DNA of 64,000 nt, from assembly GCA_905221605.1 (NCBI GenBank), contig CAJNDS010000114.1, forward strand, positions 520,355 through 584,354, in the 5' to 3' direction. The position numbers and the translations under genes were made by a program. Of this stretch, positions 1 to 9,892 are shown piece after piece. This DNA comes from Symbiodinium natans (taxonomy: Eukaryota > Sar > Dinophyceae > Suessiales > Symbiodiniaceae). Position 1 is the first letter of the stretch. Each line of letters opens with the position of its first letter. The notes below the pieces were generated by a model that saw only the letters and a list, made by a program, of their open reading frames with translations, did not search any database and was not told the DNA's origin.

Positions 1-629
1 GATCTCAGCATTCCCTCACCGCTCCGACTTGAGCGGAGCCGAGCAGGGTTCATGGCGGGTGAAGAGCCCCTGCCCTTGAAGGCAGGGCTTGGAGGGCGGG
101 TTTCTTGAAGCTTCCCCCCCCCCACAATTGGGGGTTTCCAAACATAGGCATAGGGCTATTCGGGAGTTCGCACTGTGAGGGTTCTGGTATCTTTGAAGGG
201 GGGTCCTCTCATCTGGGAGATGCCCACCTTGCGAGATGTGTCGGCTCCAGAAGCGATGGCTCGTGTTCAGTTCCCTGCTGGCGTAAAGCTTTCCCGATAC
301 CGCTTCGCATGAACGTTTCCATGGTCCACGTCCGTGTTTCTCTGCAGGTGCTTCCAGGCTTTTTGCGCAGCATGTCGCAAACCTCATATCGCCTGCACCT
401 TAATCGCCAGCTGCATGGGCTGAGACAATGGTGCGCCAACGTTCGTTCAACTCTAGCAGCAGGCGTGCAATATCAGCCGCGACCGTGCAACATGTCCCGC
501 AACTGCCGCGGCCAGACTCGAGGCGAAGATTTCTGCCTGCGTCCGGCGCTGCAGCTGCAAGTCAAAGGCGGCTCAGGCTCATAGCCCCCCCCCCCCCCCA
601 GGGCTGTTCGTTCTTCCCTAAAGTTTCTA
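1..629. other. No clear gene; F4-like remnant
   Basis: 105-205 has ATTGGGGGTTTCCAAACATA and a weak inverse arm, perhaps an old F4. Open frames on both strands are unconvincing. A C run lies at 586-600. Confidence 0.4.
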
Positions 630-688
630 AACCCTAAACCCTAAACCCTAAACCCTAAACTCTAAACCCTAAACCCCAAACCCTAAAG
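630..688 (-). repeat. CCCTAAA array
   Basis: About eight units with CCCTAAA on the given strand; one unit is CTCTAAA and one CCCCAAA. Confidence 0.9.
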
Positions 689-1010
689 TTTCTGCTAGGG
701 CAGTAGCAGTGGCCGGTGTTCAGCCTGCATTGTGCAGGCCTCGTCAGCCAGGCCATGATCGAGCCAATGTGGGGGACTCTCTGCATCGTGCTGGGCGGGG
801 AATCTCTGTTGTCTAATTTGTCTAGGTAGGCCCTTGGGATATTTTATATTTTCCCTTATTGGGTGTAAAAGGATCATATTTAGGAAGATTTTTCGGAGGG
901 TTTAAGGGGCCATCCTAGTTGTATATAGTATGGGGGCACCTTTGGGGGCAAAAGGTTTTGCAGCAACCGTGTGAGGAACGCAAAAACCCAACACGAACTG
1001 CCCTGAACCC
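689..1010. other. No recognisable feature
   Basis: AT-leaning single-copy sequence between two arrays; I see nothing that supports a gene. Confidence 0.4.
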
Positions 1011-1070
1011 GAAACCCCACAAACCCCAAACCCCAAACCCTAAACCCTAAACCTGTTCACCTCCAAGTAA
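1011..1070 (-). repeat. CCCCAAA/CCCTAAA array next to an F3 end
   Basis: About five units, followed directly by GTTCACCTCCAAGTAAG, a lone F3 right terminus. Confidence 0.75.
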
Positions 1071-1181
1071 GAGGTGTCAAGGTTTCGTGATACGAGGGTT
1101 GCTGGTCGTAGGCATCTGCACTTCTAAGGCATGGTATGGAGCCAGCGGGGAGCCCGGAGGCCAGATTGAGCAACGCATGGC

Positions 1182-1288
1182 AGGTTTAGGGTTTAGGGTT
1201 TAGGGTTTAGGGTTTAGGGTTTAGGGTTCAGGGTTCAGGGTTCAGGGTTCAGGGTTCAGGGTTCAGGGTTCAGGATTCAGGGTTTAGG
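1182..1288 (+). repeat. TTTAGGG array passing into TTCAGGG
   Basis: Six TTTAGGG units are followed by eight TTCAGGG units, so one variant was amplified locally. Confidence 0.9.
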
Positions 1289-1333
1289 AGGAGGCTGCAT
1301 GTGCCTACCGTCCCTTTTTTCTCTGTGGCCAGG

Positions 1334-1453
1334 CTGAGGAGCAGGAGGAGGAGCTGAACTTCTCCAGCCCTCGCACGCCTTTCCTTGGTCGCAAGGTCCC
1401 TCTGTGCCAGGCTTACGGAGAACTTGCACCAATGCCTTCTTGCCTACAGCAGC
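1334..1453 (+). CDS. Possible internal exon, unknown gene
   Basis: A pyrimidine-rich tract and CTGTGGCCAG precede a frame reading AEEQEEELNFSSPRTPFLGR and then KVPLCQAYGELAPMPSC. The acceptor-like context and acidic composition suggest an exon, but I do not recognise the product. The frame stops at 1455. Confidence 0.3.
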
Positions 1454-1479
1454 AGTGAAAGTGCGGGCGGACGGAGCTT

Positions 1480-1850
1480 TGAGACGAGTCGCTGGAACCC
1501 AAGGCAGAGCACCTACAACGCCTTCTGCGTAGATCGCGGGTCGCTCATCGCCACCCCGCCGCCACCAAAGCGAAACAAGAGGCCGGGCCCGCCACGTCAA
1601 TCCCCGATGTTTGGTGTTTGGGAGGGCTTTGGCAGCTGCAACTCTCCAAGCTTTTCGTGACCCGGTTCGTGCTTGAGAAGCGCTTGGGGGCTTCTTGGGG
1701 CACACTTGCGGCGGCTGAGTCAGCCTCAGCGACCCCAAACTTGAGCTCTGGCGAGGAATCGATCTCAAGTTCCCTTGGGGGCATTGCAGGCGAGCTCCGT
1801 TATCAAGGCCGTGAGATGCCCCCGCACTGGGCTAGAGGGTTGGGAGAATG
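1480..1850 (+). other. Further exon-like frames, unknown gene
   Basis: One frame gives SRWNPRQSTYNAFCVDRGSL near 1490-1550. Another gives ESASATPNLSSGEESISSS near 1715-1775. These may be exons of the same gene as 1334-1453, but I could not join them in phase through clear splice sites. Confidence 0.2.
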
Positions 1851-1895
1851 ACGGATGAAGATGAGCAACAAACATGGTACGCAAACTCGGCTACA

Positions 1896-1996
1896 CCCAG
1901 AGACTCCAAAACCCCTTAATTAAGGAATATACCTTAAATCATATTAGGGTTCCAACTATAATTTAAGGTATATTGAGGGGTTTTGGAGTCTCTGGG
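1896..1996. mobile_element. F1 palindromic element
   Basis: The ends are CCCAGAGACTCCAAAACCCC and its inverse, and the interior is two inverted AAGGTATATT-type arms. Length is 101 bp. One arm is shortened before GAGGGGTTTTGG. Flanks CAC and CAG suggest a 3-bp target repeat with one change. Confidence 0.8.
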
Positions 1997-2119
1997 CAGG
2001 GCCCAGGATGGCTGTGCGGACACCAGAACTTGCTGCCGTCGCTCAGTGAGACAGGCCCCGCCAGTGCAGCTGCCGCTTGACACCCAAGGCGGAGCTGGAG
2101 GTCGGGGGACCCCAGTCTA

Positions 2120-2500
2120 GTGCTGGACTTGCACTTGCTTCAAGCAGATTCCTGCAACACGACGGACTTTTTAAGCCGCATCTGCGGCAGGAAAAAGTTT
2201 GTGGTGTTGTTTGAGCCCGATATGTGTGCTGTCCGACATGGCCTGGACAGAACCTGTGCAGGTGAACCAAGCGGCCATGGAGGTCTCTCGGATGAGGCTG
2301 CGACATTAGCGGGAGGTTTGGCTTGACTCCTGACGACATTCGCTGCACAAGTCACATCAGCCAGCATGGCGATTTTCATTTTCTTCTTGCGCACAGCAAG
2401 AGATGTGTCCAGGCACGAAGAGAGATCCTGCTCCGCAACAAGGTGATGTACATGGAGACACATCCCGCAAGCATGGGCCCGAGGGCAGCCGTGTTTGCCT
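2120..2500 (+). other. Exon-like frames, unknown gene
   Basis: Frame one, 2120-2271, reads DFLSRICGRKKFVVLFEPDM and then CAVRHGLDRTCAG, ending at AG before GTGA, a plausible donor. A second frame, about 2311-2502, reads LTPDDIRCTSHISQHGDFHF then LLAHSKRCVQARREILL. Neither is recognised. I could not join them with a standard GT-AG intron in phase. Confidence 0.25.
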
Positions 2501-2796
2501 GAGAGTTTTGCTGAGTAAACAGACCCTCCCAGGAAAGGAGAACGTAAAGGCCTTGCTCAAGCAAGGCCAGGGTCCGCAATGCTACGTCGCACCCCGCGCG
2601 CCGTGTGAGTGCGTGCGTGCGTGCGTGCGCGGACGCGCGCCAGAGCGGGGTGTGTGTTTATAGAGCAGTCCCCTGCGTCTTGTGCAGGCTGGAAAGTGCC
2701 TCGAAAAACGGTCATGAGAGACGACTTCACGACCTACGTGCACGGCAGGAGCACTCCTTAAAAGTGTTGGCCTTTTTGGCTTTTGGCAGCTTGTGA

Positions 2797-2910
2797 TTCT
2801 AAACCCTAAACCCTAAACGCTAAACCCTAAACCCTAAACCCTAAACCCTAAACCCTAGACCCTAATCCCTAGACCCTCGACCCTAGACCCTAGACCCTAA
2901 ACCCTAAGCC
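2797..2910 (-). repeat. CCCTAAA array with CCCTAGA block
   Basis: The second half carries CCCTAGA and related variants clustered together. Confidence 0.9.
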
Positions 2911-3059
2911 GCTGCTCCGGGGTCTGAAGAGCTCACGGCAAGACCTGGTTTGCTTTGGGGATCTGAGCTGAGACGGTCCTACACTCATCAACGCAGTGTT
3001 CTCCGTGGGCCCTCTTTTTTTCTCTCCGGTGGTTGTTGGAGCTCTTGTTGCAGAGAGCA

Positions 3060-3300
3060 AGGAACCATGGAGAACTCCCCGCTTGTGGCTCAAGATCTGC
3101 CAGGAGCGTCGAAAAGAGGCTTGGGGGAAGAAGGCACGGAAGTTCACATTTTATCTCAACAAGCATTGTGTGTTCCATGGGGAGGCGAGGGTAGAAGTGT
3201 TCTTTCGAGGTTTATGGGTAGACGTACACAGGAAGTACTGCAAGCAGGCTTGCAAGGACAGGCATCTCAAGGTGCCGTTTTCTCATCTACTTAGAAGTTA
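3060..3300 (+). CDS. Possible exon, unknown gene
   Basis: After a T- and C-rich stretch one frame reads KKARKFTFYLNKHCVFHGEA and then RVEVFFRGLWVDVHRKYC. The hydrophobic/charged mix is protein-like, while the overlapping frame is not. No family is recognised, and the frame stops at 3299. Confidence 0.3.
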
Positions 3301-3477
3301 GAAGACGAAGCTTACTGCGATTGGTAGCATCCGCCTTGTTGTCGCAAAGCTCTTGCAAACTGGACGGCTCCCTGAAGCTACTTCCCCATCGGCGAGAAGA
3401 ATTGGCACGCATCCAGATCCGATGCTGCCTTCGAGAAGGGCGTGCATAAGTGGCCGAGGCACCTTGCCTGTTCAACT

Positions 3478-3576
3478 GGGATGTTTCCCCTCAGATTAAC
3501 AGCTTCTTAATAGGGATTATAGTACCCCCCTACGAGAATCCTATCATGGAGCTGTTAGTATAAGGGGGAACGTCCC
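3478..3576. mobile_element. F2 palindromic element
   Basis: It begins GGGATGTTTCCCCTCAGATT and ends TATAAGGGGGAACGTCCC. The family ends are GGGATGTTCCCCCTTATACT and its inverse, with GGGATTATAG arms inside. Confidence 0.75.
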
Positions 3577-3713
3577 AAGGTGTTACGTCTTTGCACCGTT
3601 TGGTGAGGGTCTGGGGTGCATGTTGCGGCCTGGCCTTTGCCAGGCAGCCGCTGCACGGCGCCATCAACAGCCCGCTTCAGAGATGCCAGACGGCCCCAGG
3701 AAGGCTGGGGCCA

Positions 3714-3786
3714 GTTTAGGGTTTAGGGTTTAGGGTTTAGGGTTTAGGGTTTAGGGTTAAGGGTTTAGGGTCTAGGGTCTAGGGTT
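3714..3786 (+). repeat. TTTAGGG array
   Basis: About nine units; the last two are TCTAGGG. Confidence 0.9.
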
Positions 3787-3913
3787 CTGCGTGCTGCAAA
3801 CATGCCCTTCGCATGCCCCGGTTCCTCTGCTGGATGCCTCCCGGCCAGTCTGAAGTCGATGGGCACACCTTACGGCGAAGGCAAGTTGCAAGCCGGTTTG
3901 TTGGCCTTAGGGC

Positions 3914-4004
3914 TGTTTAGGGTTTAGGGTTTAGGGTTTAGGGTTTAGGGTTTAGGGTTTAGGGTTTAGGGTTTAGGGTTTAGGGTTTAGGGTTTAGGGT
4001 TTAG
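3914..4004 (+). repeat. TTTAGGG array abutting an F3 element
   Basis: Thirteen perfect units end 3 bp before the F3 terminus. Confidence 0.95.
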
Positions 4005-4006
4005 GC

Positions 4007-4140
4007 CTACTTGGAGGTTCATGGTACTTATTAACTGCTTATAACTGTACATATAACCATATTCGGGCACTTTTTAGGGCCTTACAAGTGGGCTTATGAG
4101 TACAGTTATGGTTTTTAAGTACCATGAACCTCCAAGTAGG
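4007..4140. mobile_element. F3 palindromic element, complete
   Basis: The ends are CTACTTGGAGGTTCATGGTA and its exact inverse. The arms carry TATAACTGTAC and GTACAGTTAT. The 5' edge abuts the TTTAGGG array at 3914-4004. Confidence 0.85.
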
Positions 4141-4169
4141 GGCTAGGAGTTTCGCCTCGCAGGCCCGTC

Positions 4170-4619
4170 ATGGCTTCTCGGCAAGCCGTGGCGAAGCTTG
4201 GATGGAACCCTGCACGAAGTTGGCTGACCAGGACAGTCCCTGAAATCTGGCCCCAAACATGCGCAGAGCGTCGACGGATCCCGGATGTTCTTCTGTGGGA
4301 GAGCTCTCGTGCCAAGATCCTCAGGGGACTGCGCTCGAAGCCCTACACCCTGCACCCAGTTAGGCCCGCTGGATCCCAAACCCACAAAGAGAGTGCTCCC
4401 TCGAAGCCCTGTGAGGAGCGAGTTTGGCCTTCTGGGGTTGAGGGACCGTCAACGCCCAGACGAAACTTTGAGCAGCTCCCTACTTGGGCGGGTAGCACTC
4501 TAATGCGTTCAAGGGAACCTTCGAGATTTGTTTTCCAACTGCATGGGTCGACCGTTCCACGCTGGCTTTCGGTGCGCTCGCGAGCACTGGCAAGCATGAA
4601 GTGCAGCTCCCGATCGTGA
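4170..4619 (+). CDS. Unassigned 149-residue ORF
   Basis: The ATG at 4170 lies 30 bp after an F3 element and the frame runs to TGA at 4617. Composition is rich in Arg, Ser and Pro with no motif I recognise. Two other frames are also open over much of the span, so this may be chance. Confidence 0.2.
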   Translation: MASRQAVAKLGWNPARSWLTRTVPEIWPQTCAERRRIPDVLLWESSRAKILRGLRSKPYTLHPVRPAGSQTHKESAPSKPCEERVWPSGVEGPSTPRRNFEQLPTWAGSTLMRSREPSRFVFQLHGSTVPRWLSVRSRALASMKCSSRS

Positions 4620-4843
4620 TAAATTGGTGATGCCTTGTGAAGCGGTCTACATGCATCCGGTTCAGGTTGAGATACCTGAACCGGGTTTAGGGTTTAGGGT
4701 TTAGGACGTTCAGGACTCAGCAGATCTCTGAGCCCAACGTTTCGCGCAGGGGCGCCTTGCGCTCGTTCTGATCGCCGCAAGCCGCAAGACTAACTTGCAG
4801 CAGGCGTCGTGCAGGGAAGGCAGCTCATCATGCCAGTTTGTGA

Positions 4844-4888
4844 GGGTTTAGGGTTTAGGGTTTAGGGTTTAGGGTTTAGGGTTTAGGG
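4844..4888 (+). repeat. Short TTTAGGG array
   Basis: Six perfect units; another three-unit stub lies at 4684-4705. Confidence 0.9.
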
Positions 4889-5070
4889 CCAGCACCGTTC
4901 TCAGACCTTGGCTGCCTTGTCCCTGAGTCTTCGTTTTCTTAGCGCCGTTTAGCGAAGCTCAAGAGCAAAGGTGATTTTGGGCTTTGGACTTCGTGAGCAT
5001 CCAAGATGCTCACGTGCATTATAGCTTCTTAGTAGCTTACATTAGCTCCTTAGTGCCTCTGTCTTCCACA

Positions 5071-5142
5071 GATGTGGACACGGACAGCGGCTTCCTCGTC
5101 GGCGTCGCCGCAGCAAAGGGAAGAGACGTGACAAGGCCAAGG
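5071..5142 (+). CDS. Possible basic internal exon
   Basis: The interval sits between TCTTCCACAG and GTAGGCTGG, both good splice contexts. One frame reads RLPRRRRRSKGKRRDKAK and ends in phase 0 at AAG before GTAGG. Another open frame reads DTDSGFLVGVAAAKGRDV. The choice between them is open. It lies just upstream of segment A. Confidence 0.3.
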
Positions 5143-5346
5143 TAGGCTGGCGGCGCGGCACTATGCGACCCCAAATATTCAAAGTGCTGGCAGCTATACA
5201 TTGTCCCGCTCCGCGGTAAGCTGCTCCTTTTTCCGGCCCTTGCCCCCCCCCGCTATACAGACTCCTCAGGCCAAGTGGGATTGGGGCAAAGCGGGTGCCG
5301 TGCGTTTCCTTTCCGAGATGCAGGCGTGCGACTTTCCCTTTCCGCC

Positions 5347-5900
5347 ATGGCTCTGGAGCTGCAGTGCGCCGTCTGAGTTGGGAGGGTTATAGGCCGTGTG
5401 GGTCGCAGTATGGCGCAGCATGCAGATGCCTGCCAGCCGCTGTGGATCATCGCGTGCAGAACATGCTAAAAAGAGCACGGGCAAGGTACAAGTTCACCTT
5501 CATTGATGTGGATGAGCACGATCCATCGGAGGGGCAGCGGCACGTGGCCTCCTGAGCTGCCTGTCCTGACCTTGCTGGTCACTTGGGCACGTTTGCACAC
5601 TGAGGCACGTTGCCAAAGCTCCCCTCCAAGTGTTGGCCGCCGTTCTGCAACGGACATGGGCATGGAAGTGCACGACGAGGACTGCGGGAGGGCGGTGTTC
5701 ATCCTGGATATACCTCAGTACTCCAGATCGTGCACGGGGACGCAGACCTTGCGTGGGGCCGTAGGCTCGCATTGGCTTACATACGCTCACGTGATGCTGC
5801 TGCAAGGAGAATGCCATGCGTGGATACGTGGACATGCTGAAGCAGAAGCAAGGAGAAACGAACTTCGCTCGTGCGCTCAGCCAGAAGGCGCCTGGCAAGA
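5347..5900 (+). CDS. Conserved exon block, unknown gene, copy A
   Basis: I do not recognise the product. Four islands keep the same frame as in copy B. The first is 5347-5370, ATG giving MALELQCA. The second is 5409-5555, including ARARYKFTFIDVDEHDPSEG and ending QRHVAS-stop. The third lies around 5654-5692 (DMGMEVHDEDCGR). The fourth is 5816-5899, MRGYVDMLKQKQGETNFARA then LSQKAPGK. In the last island the three base differences from B are all synonymous, which is good evidence of selection on protein. Islands one and two join in phase across a GT-AG interval of only 38 bp (5371-5408). The exon order beyond that, and whether this block belongs to the CCCH gene downstream, is not resolved. Confidence 0.45.
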
Positions 5901-5905
5901 TTTGC

Positions 5906-6775
5906 AGCTTGAGCCTTGGGGGCCAGATGTGGGTCGAAACTACCACACTTGCCCTACAGTGCCTTAGCGCTGGAACATGTTCAAAGACCATAAGCGACTC
6001 GAGGTGCCTTTACCCCAAGCCCTGCCTTACTACAGGTACACGAGGGCTGGGGCTCGGTTCAGTTCTCCGGGTCAGACCAATCGGCTCAGCCAAAGGGAGT
6101 CAGACTCCGGACCCCTGTCCTGCTGGGCTAATCGTTTGAATCGGATCCCCTGCTTGCCACACTCACTCACCCCAGGCCCGAATCGCATCCAGCATCGCAG
6201 GTCTCAAATCCGTTTGATCCAGGTCGTGCAGAAGTACATGACTACTAGCAGCAGATTGCAGGCTCCGAGGCATGCGAAGCAAGGAAGCCTGCAACAGATC
6301 GACGGCCGTGTCACGGCACGCTCTGTGCATGACGCAGCCCACTATCGGCGTCCCTCAGTTCGCGATGTGGAAATATATTGAGAGGCAGGTTGTAAACGCC
6401 TTGGACGTGTATTCTTTGTCCTGCTATCACAGATCATACTAGATCTCTCACAGATCAGAGGATGATCCGATGCGGGCATTCTTAAGCCCGAACCTCGTAG
6501 ACCACCGAACCGATACAGAGCTCCGATTCGGCACCCCGTTGATCTGTTTCGGCCGGGCTGCCATCCAACAAGCATGAGCCGATGAGTGGCATGCAGATTC
6601 TTCGGACGAGCGGGGTCTCTGCGGCTTTGTTTTCCGGCAGATGATTGTAACGCAGCTTTCTCCTCGCCAGGTTTCCTGCACTCCTCGACCCCTCGCCTGT
6701 GTCATCCGTGCCCGGGTCTCCAACCCCAGAGAAATAATCGGGCAGAATGTCCCTGGAGCGTCCTCCAAAGCACCC
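5906..6775. other. Segment A sequence without a supported gene
   Basis: It corresponds loosely to 25060-25470 in B, with few conserved blocks. Acceptor-like CTTTCTCCTCGCCAG lies at 6655-6670, but no conserved frame follows. Confidence 0.35.
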
Positions 6776-6912
6776 CCCTTCCCTCCCACCCCCCCACCCC
6801 CCCCCCACCCCCCCACCCCCCCCCCCCCCACCCGCCACCCCACCCCCCCCCCCCCCCCACCCCCCCCCACCCCGCCACCCGCCCCCGCACACACCCCCCC
6901 CCCCCCACCCAC
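6776..6912. repeat. Poly-C/CCCCA tract
   Basis: About 135 bp of C with occasional A and T. The Gly-rich reverse frames and Pro-rich forward frames here are by-products. The matching part of segment B has no such tract. Confidence 0.9.
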
Positions 6913-7328
6913 CGTTATGGAGCACCTTTCGAGAAGCCCGCAGAGTATCCCGAGAGCGGCAAGTTGATCCCCGGTCCGACAGTGCCCATCAAACGGACCC
7001 CATCAAACTCAGTCAGGCCAGTTTTAGGGTGAGGACTCTCGGTCTGAATGTCCCATGGTGTCATCTTGTTTGGTGCGAGTGCAGGGCACCTGTTCTTTCT
7101 CTGTTCCGGCTGCTTGGCGCCCTTTAAACCGACCTCCAAAACGTGGGAAACTGTAGCAGATCACCCGCAGCAACAGCGCAAACACCTGTCTTTTAGCCTG
7201 CTTCTCGCGTCGGACTTACGTGACACCACCTTGCTGCCAGGCGCACGGCCCTTTTGGCATTGACCTCGATGCGAGCCCGGCATCCACGGCCCCAGGAAGT
7301 GCAGGCAGCGGGACCAGAATGGAAGAGA

Positions 7329-7424
7329 TAAACCCTAAACCCTAAACCCTAAACCCTAAACCCTAAACCCTAAACCCAAAACCCTAAACCCTAAACCCTA
7401 AACCCTAAACCCTAAACCCTAAAC
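7329..7424 (-). repeat. CCCTAAA array, absent from segment B
   Basis: Thirteen units. The matching place in B (25706-25740) has about 30 bp of ordinary sequence. Confidence 0.95.
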
Positions 7425-7557
7425 CCACATCCCAGTTCTTGTTCCCGACGCGGGCTTTCATGACCAGGTGCCTGGAGCCCCGGGCAGTCCACCGATGCAG
7501 ATGACAGCCCTGTCAGCTTCATGGAAGGTTCATGGGAAGCTATTGGGAGCAGTTGTC

Positions 7558-7666
7558 CCCCTGGCTCTTGGTGGGGAATGAGGGAGTCAGGGCCCTATAT
7601 ATATACCGTACCCTTTAAAGGATTATGTAGGGTACCTCATTCCCTCATTCCCTACCAAGAACCAGC
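7558..7666. mobile_element. F5 element with an empty site in segment B
   Basis: A reads CAGTTGTC, element, CAGCTGTCTTTCATG, while B (25864-25880) reads GCAGTTGTCTTTCATG. The 109-bp element is thus flanked by an 8-bp target repeat with one mismatch. Its arms carry GGAATGAGGGAGTCAGGG and CCCTCATTCCCTACC. Confidence 0.9.
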
Positions 7667-7749
7667 CAGCTGTCTTTCATGCGAGCTCCCCTGCCCGTCC
7701 CCATGCCTCGGCTGCAGGAAGCCCATGCAGCGGTTCGCCTGATGGGCGT

Positions 7750-8622
7750 GTGGCTGCACTGGAGCTGCTTCCAAGCCATGGCAGCCTGGGGCACCCCGAG
7801 GCCGTGTGCGTCTTCACCCAGTCTGCCGTGCATCCGTGTGCTGCCGGCAGGTCTGCCGCCGCCCGTGCATCTACTTCTCGGCTGGGCATTGCGAAAACGG
7901 GAACGCCTGTGCCTATTGCCACCTCCCCCACATGGATGCCTGGCAGCGTGAGTTAGTTTCGGTTTCAGGGAGTGAGAAAGTGGATTGCAGATGGGGTGCA
8001 TTGCAGTTTTGCTTGTTTGCGCCGAGATTGTCGAGAAGTGTGGCGCTTACCAATCTGTCTTATCTGTTCTATAGCCAAGCATGTCCGTTTTCGGGGTGCT
8101 GTCTTTGAGGGCCGTTTTGTTAAAACAGGGGGCACGCGCTGGATGGCTCAGACTCAGCGCCCAGCTCCATCCCCCCCCAAAGACAGCATTCTACCAGGGA
8201 GCTGTCGGGAGTCAAGCTCCGGAAACGATGTTTGTGCCGGGGCATTGACCCTGATGTTTCTGCTTAGGGTTTGTAGCTTCAGAGAAGAGCTGTTAGAGCC
8301 GAGGAGAAGCCTCCGAAGCTTGACAAGAGGCAGCGAACCATCATCCAGGTGGCTGGACAGACTTATCAACCTGGCAATTCCCGAGTGCCCCGCTCTTCGC
8401 CAGGGGCTCAGCCGCCAAGAGCTGATGGCGCTGGTCCTCGAATTCTGCCGCACGAAAGCTGAACAGGCCGGAGGGGTTTTGGGGTTCACGCTTCAGAGTT
8501 TCGGTTTGCAGCACGAAGCCCGTCCTAGACACATCCCCCTCCACCTGCCCTCCGCCAGGTGGGTTTTGTGGAGGAGGTCTCTGAGGTACTGGAGTTGCTG
8601 GAGGCGCTAGACTTGGATAAAC
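7750..8622 (+). CDS. CCCH zinc-finger protein, multi-exon, copy A
   Basis: The exon 7750-7803 reads ELLPSHGSLGHPEA. A 47-bp GT-AG interval (7804-7850) follows. The next exon gives VCRRPCIYF, then SAGHCENGNACAYCHLPH, a finger with spacing C-x7-C-x5-C-x3-H. The S-x-GS-x2-H...C-x2-PC lead-in and CHLPH ending resemble dinoflagellate CCCH proteins, which are usually taken to bind RNA. Further islands are 8298-8348 (EEKPPKLDKRQRTIIQ), a 55-bp GT-AG interval, 8404-8475 (GLSRQELMALVLEFC) and 8559-8618 (GFVEEVSEVLELLEAL). A strong GTGAGT donor is at 7948. The acceptor joining to the 8298 island is not clear. The true start is not identified and probably lies upstream. Confidence 0.55.
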
Positions 8623-8654
8623 CACCTCGCCAACTGCCACATGTTGTCGTTTTT

Positions 8655-8723
8655 TTAATCGGGATGAAAGTATCCCCTATTCTCATCCCTATTCAGGACT
8701 GCTAGTATAAATGGGAACATCCC
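8655..8723. mobile_element. F2 element, half copy shared by A and B
   Basis: The right arm GACTGCTAGTATAAATGGGA ends in ACATCCC. The left terminus is lost. A matching F2 copy in B (27408-27523) shows that this insertion predates the duplication. Confidence 0.65.
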
Positions 8724-8910
8724 AGGTTTAAGCAGTTTACGAACGACCGCGGGGTTTCCGTGCGACAGGCGGAGTCCTGCAGCACACGGGCATTTGCAGC
8801 AACCATGTCGGACCGGGACGCCAACTCAGCCCTGGAGTCGAACAACCTTTTTTTTTTTTTTTTTTTTTTGGGAATTTGGCCCAAAAACCCCAAGACCTCC
8901 CTAAGCCCAG

Positions 8911-8979
8911 GATATCCGGAACCTGAACAAGACCATGTCGCGCATGAACTTCTCCAACTTGATCGGCTCCTCGAGTTGA
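8911..8979 (+). CDS. Conserved exon island, copy A
   Basis: The frame reads DIRNLNKTMSRMNFSNLIGS and is preceded by a CAG that could be an acceptor. The B copy at 27763 keeps the same frame with one amino-acid change (S to A at the tenth position). It lies downstream of the CCCH islands and an F2 element. It could be a later exon of that gene or part of another gene. The function is unknown. Confidence 0.4.
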   Translation, partial: DIRNLNKTMSRMNFSNLIGSSS

Positions 8980-9445
8980 ACCTCATGTCAGTCCGAGTAT
9001 TGCGAGGCATGCAGCGCGCCACGTGCGACTAAGTAGCCAGAGGTAGTGAGGTGATCTCGAAGTAAGCAAGTTCAGCGTTGACGGTTGACGTGCTTCCTAG
9101 ATGCATCTCAGACAACTTTCGGAGATGCAGAACTGCAACTACAACGGCCAAATGGCCCAGGCAAAAGTGCTGAGCATAAACAGTCTACGAAGTGGAAAGA
9201 GAAAGCTTGTCTCAGAGTTGGTACAATTTGGGAGCATGTTGGCTGGTTACCTCCTGCATTCCTCGATGGATGGGCGTCTGGTTGTACAGATCCGGCTCAG
9301 CCCGCGTGCATGCAATCAACTGCCAGTTACTCAACCTGCCCACAGTCACACCGTCGTTGCTTGAACAAGGCAACAGACCCTGGCCCCGAGAAAGTCGAGC
9401 TCGCCACTAGAGCTTAGTCTTCCCCTCCTCAGACACCCAACATCC

Positions 9446-9545
9446 CTAGACCCTAAACCCCAAACCCCAAACCCTCAACCCTAAACCCTAAACCCTAAAC
9501 CCTAAACCCTAAACCCTAAACCCTAAACCCTAAACCCTAAACCTG
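9446..9545 (-). repeat. CCCTAAA array shared with segment B
   Basis: It matches the array at 28658-28741, with the same right flank (CCGTTGAGGATTGGTGACGC). Confidence 0.95.
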
Positions 9546-9683
9546 AACCCCGAAAGCCGAAATCCGTTGAGGATTGGTGACGCACCAGACGCCGAGCCGA
9601 CCCTTCAATGCCTCCGAGAGCTCCGAACGCCTGACTGTGGCGCTGGAGAGGCCAGGAGTTCGCCGGGGGTTTGCGAATAATGT

Positions 9684-9862
9684 GGGTTTAGGGTTTAGGG
9701 TTTAGGGTTTAGGGTTTAGGGTCTAGGGTTTAGGGTTTAGGGTCTAGGGTTTAGGGTTTCGGGTCTAGGGTTTAGAGGAAGTAGGGGACCCCTAAAGGAG
9801 ACCCCACATAGCAGGATCCCCTGATATTTAAGGACCCCAACAAAATAAGCCCCCAGCTCATG
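9684..9862. mobile_element. Array fused to an F4 half element, segment A
   Basis: TTTAGGG and variant repeats run to GGGTTTAGAGG at 9777. They pass straight into GAAGTAGGGGACCCCTAAAG and the rest of an F4 element, ending near AATAAGCCCCC. The F4 terminal GGGTTT appears to be the junction. Confidence 0.65.
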
Positions 9863-9892
9863 GTGGTGTTCGGGTCGGAGGTTCTAAGAGGC

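Noticed and set aside
105-584. A 159-codon forward ORF at the window start
   Set aside because: Overlapping reverse frames are equally open, it crosses a probable F4 remnant and a C run, and no protein motif is visible.
1277-1768. A 163-codon reverse-strand ORF
   Set aside because: The forward strand has acceptor-like sites and more protein-like frames over the same span, so the reverse frame is probably a shadow.
6448-7032. Gly-rich and Pro-rich frames over the poly-C tract
   Set aside because: They arise from homopolymer C and lack a counterpart in segment B.
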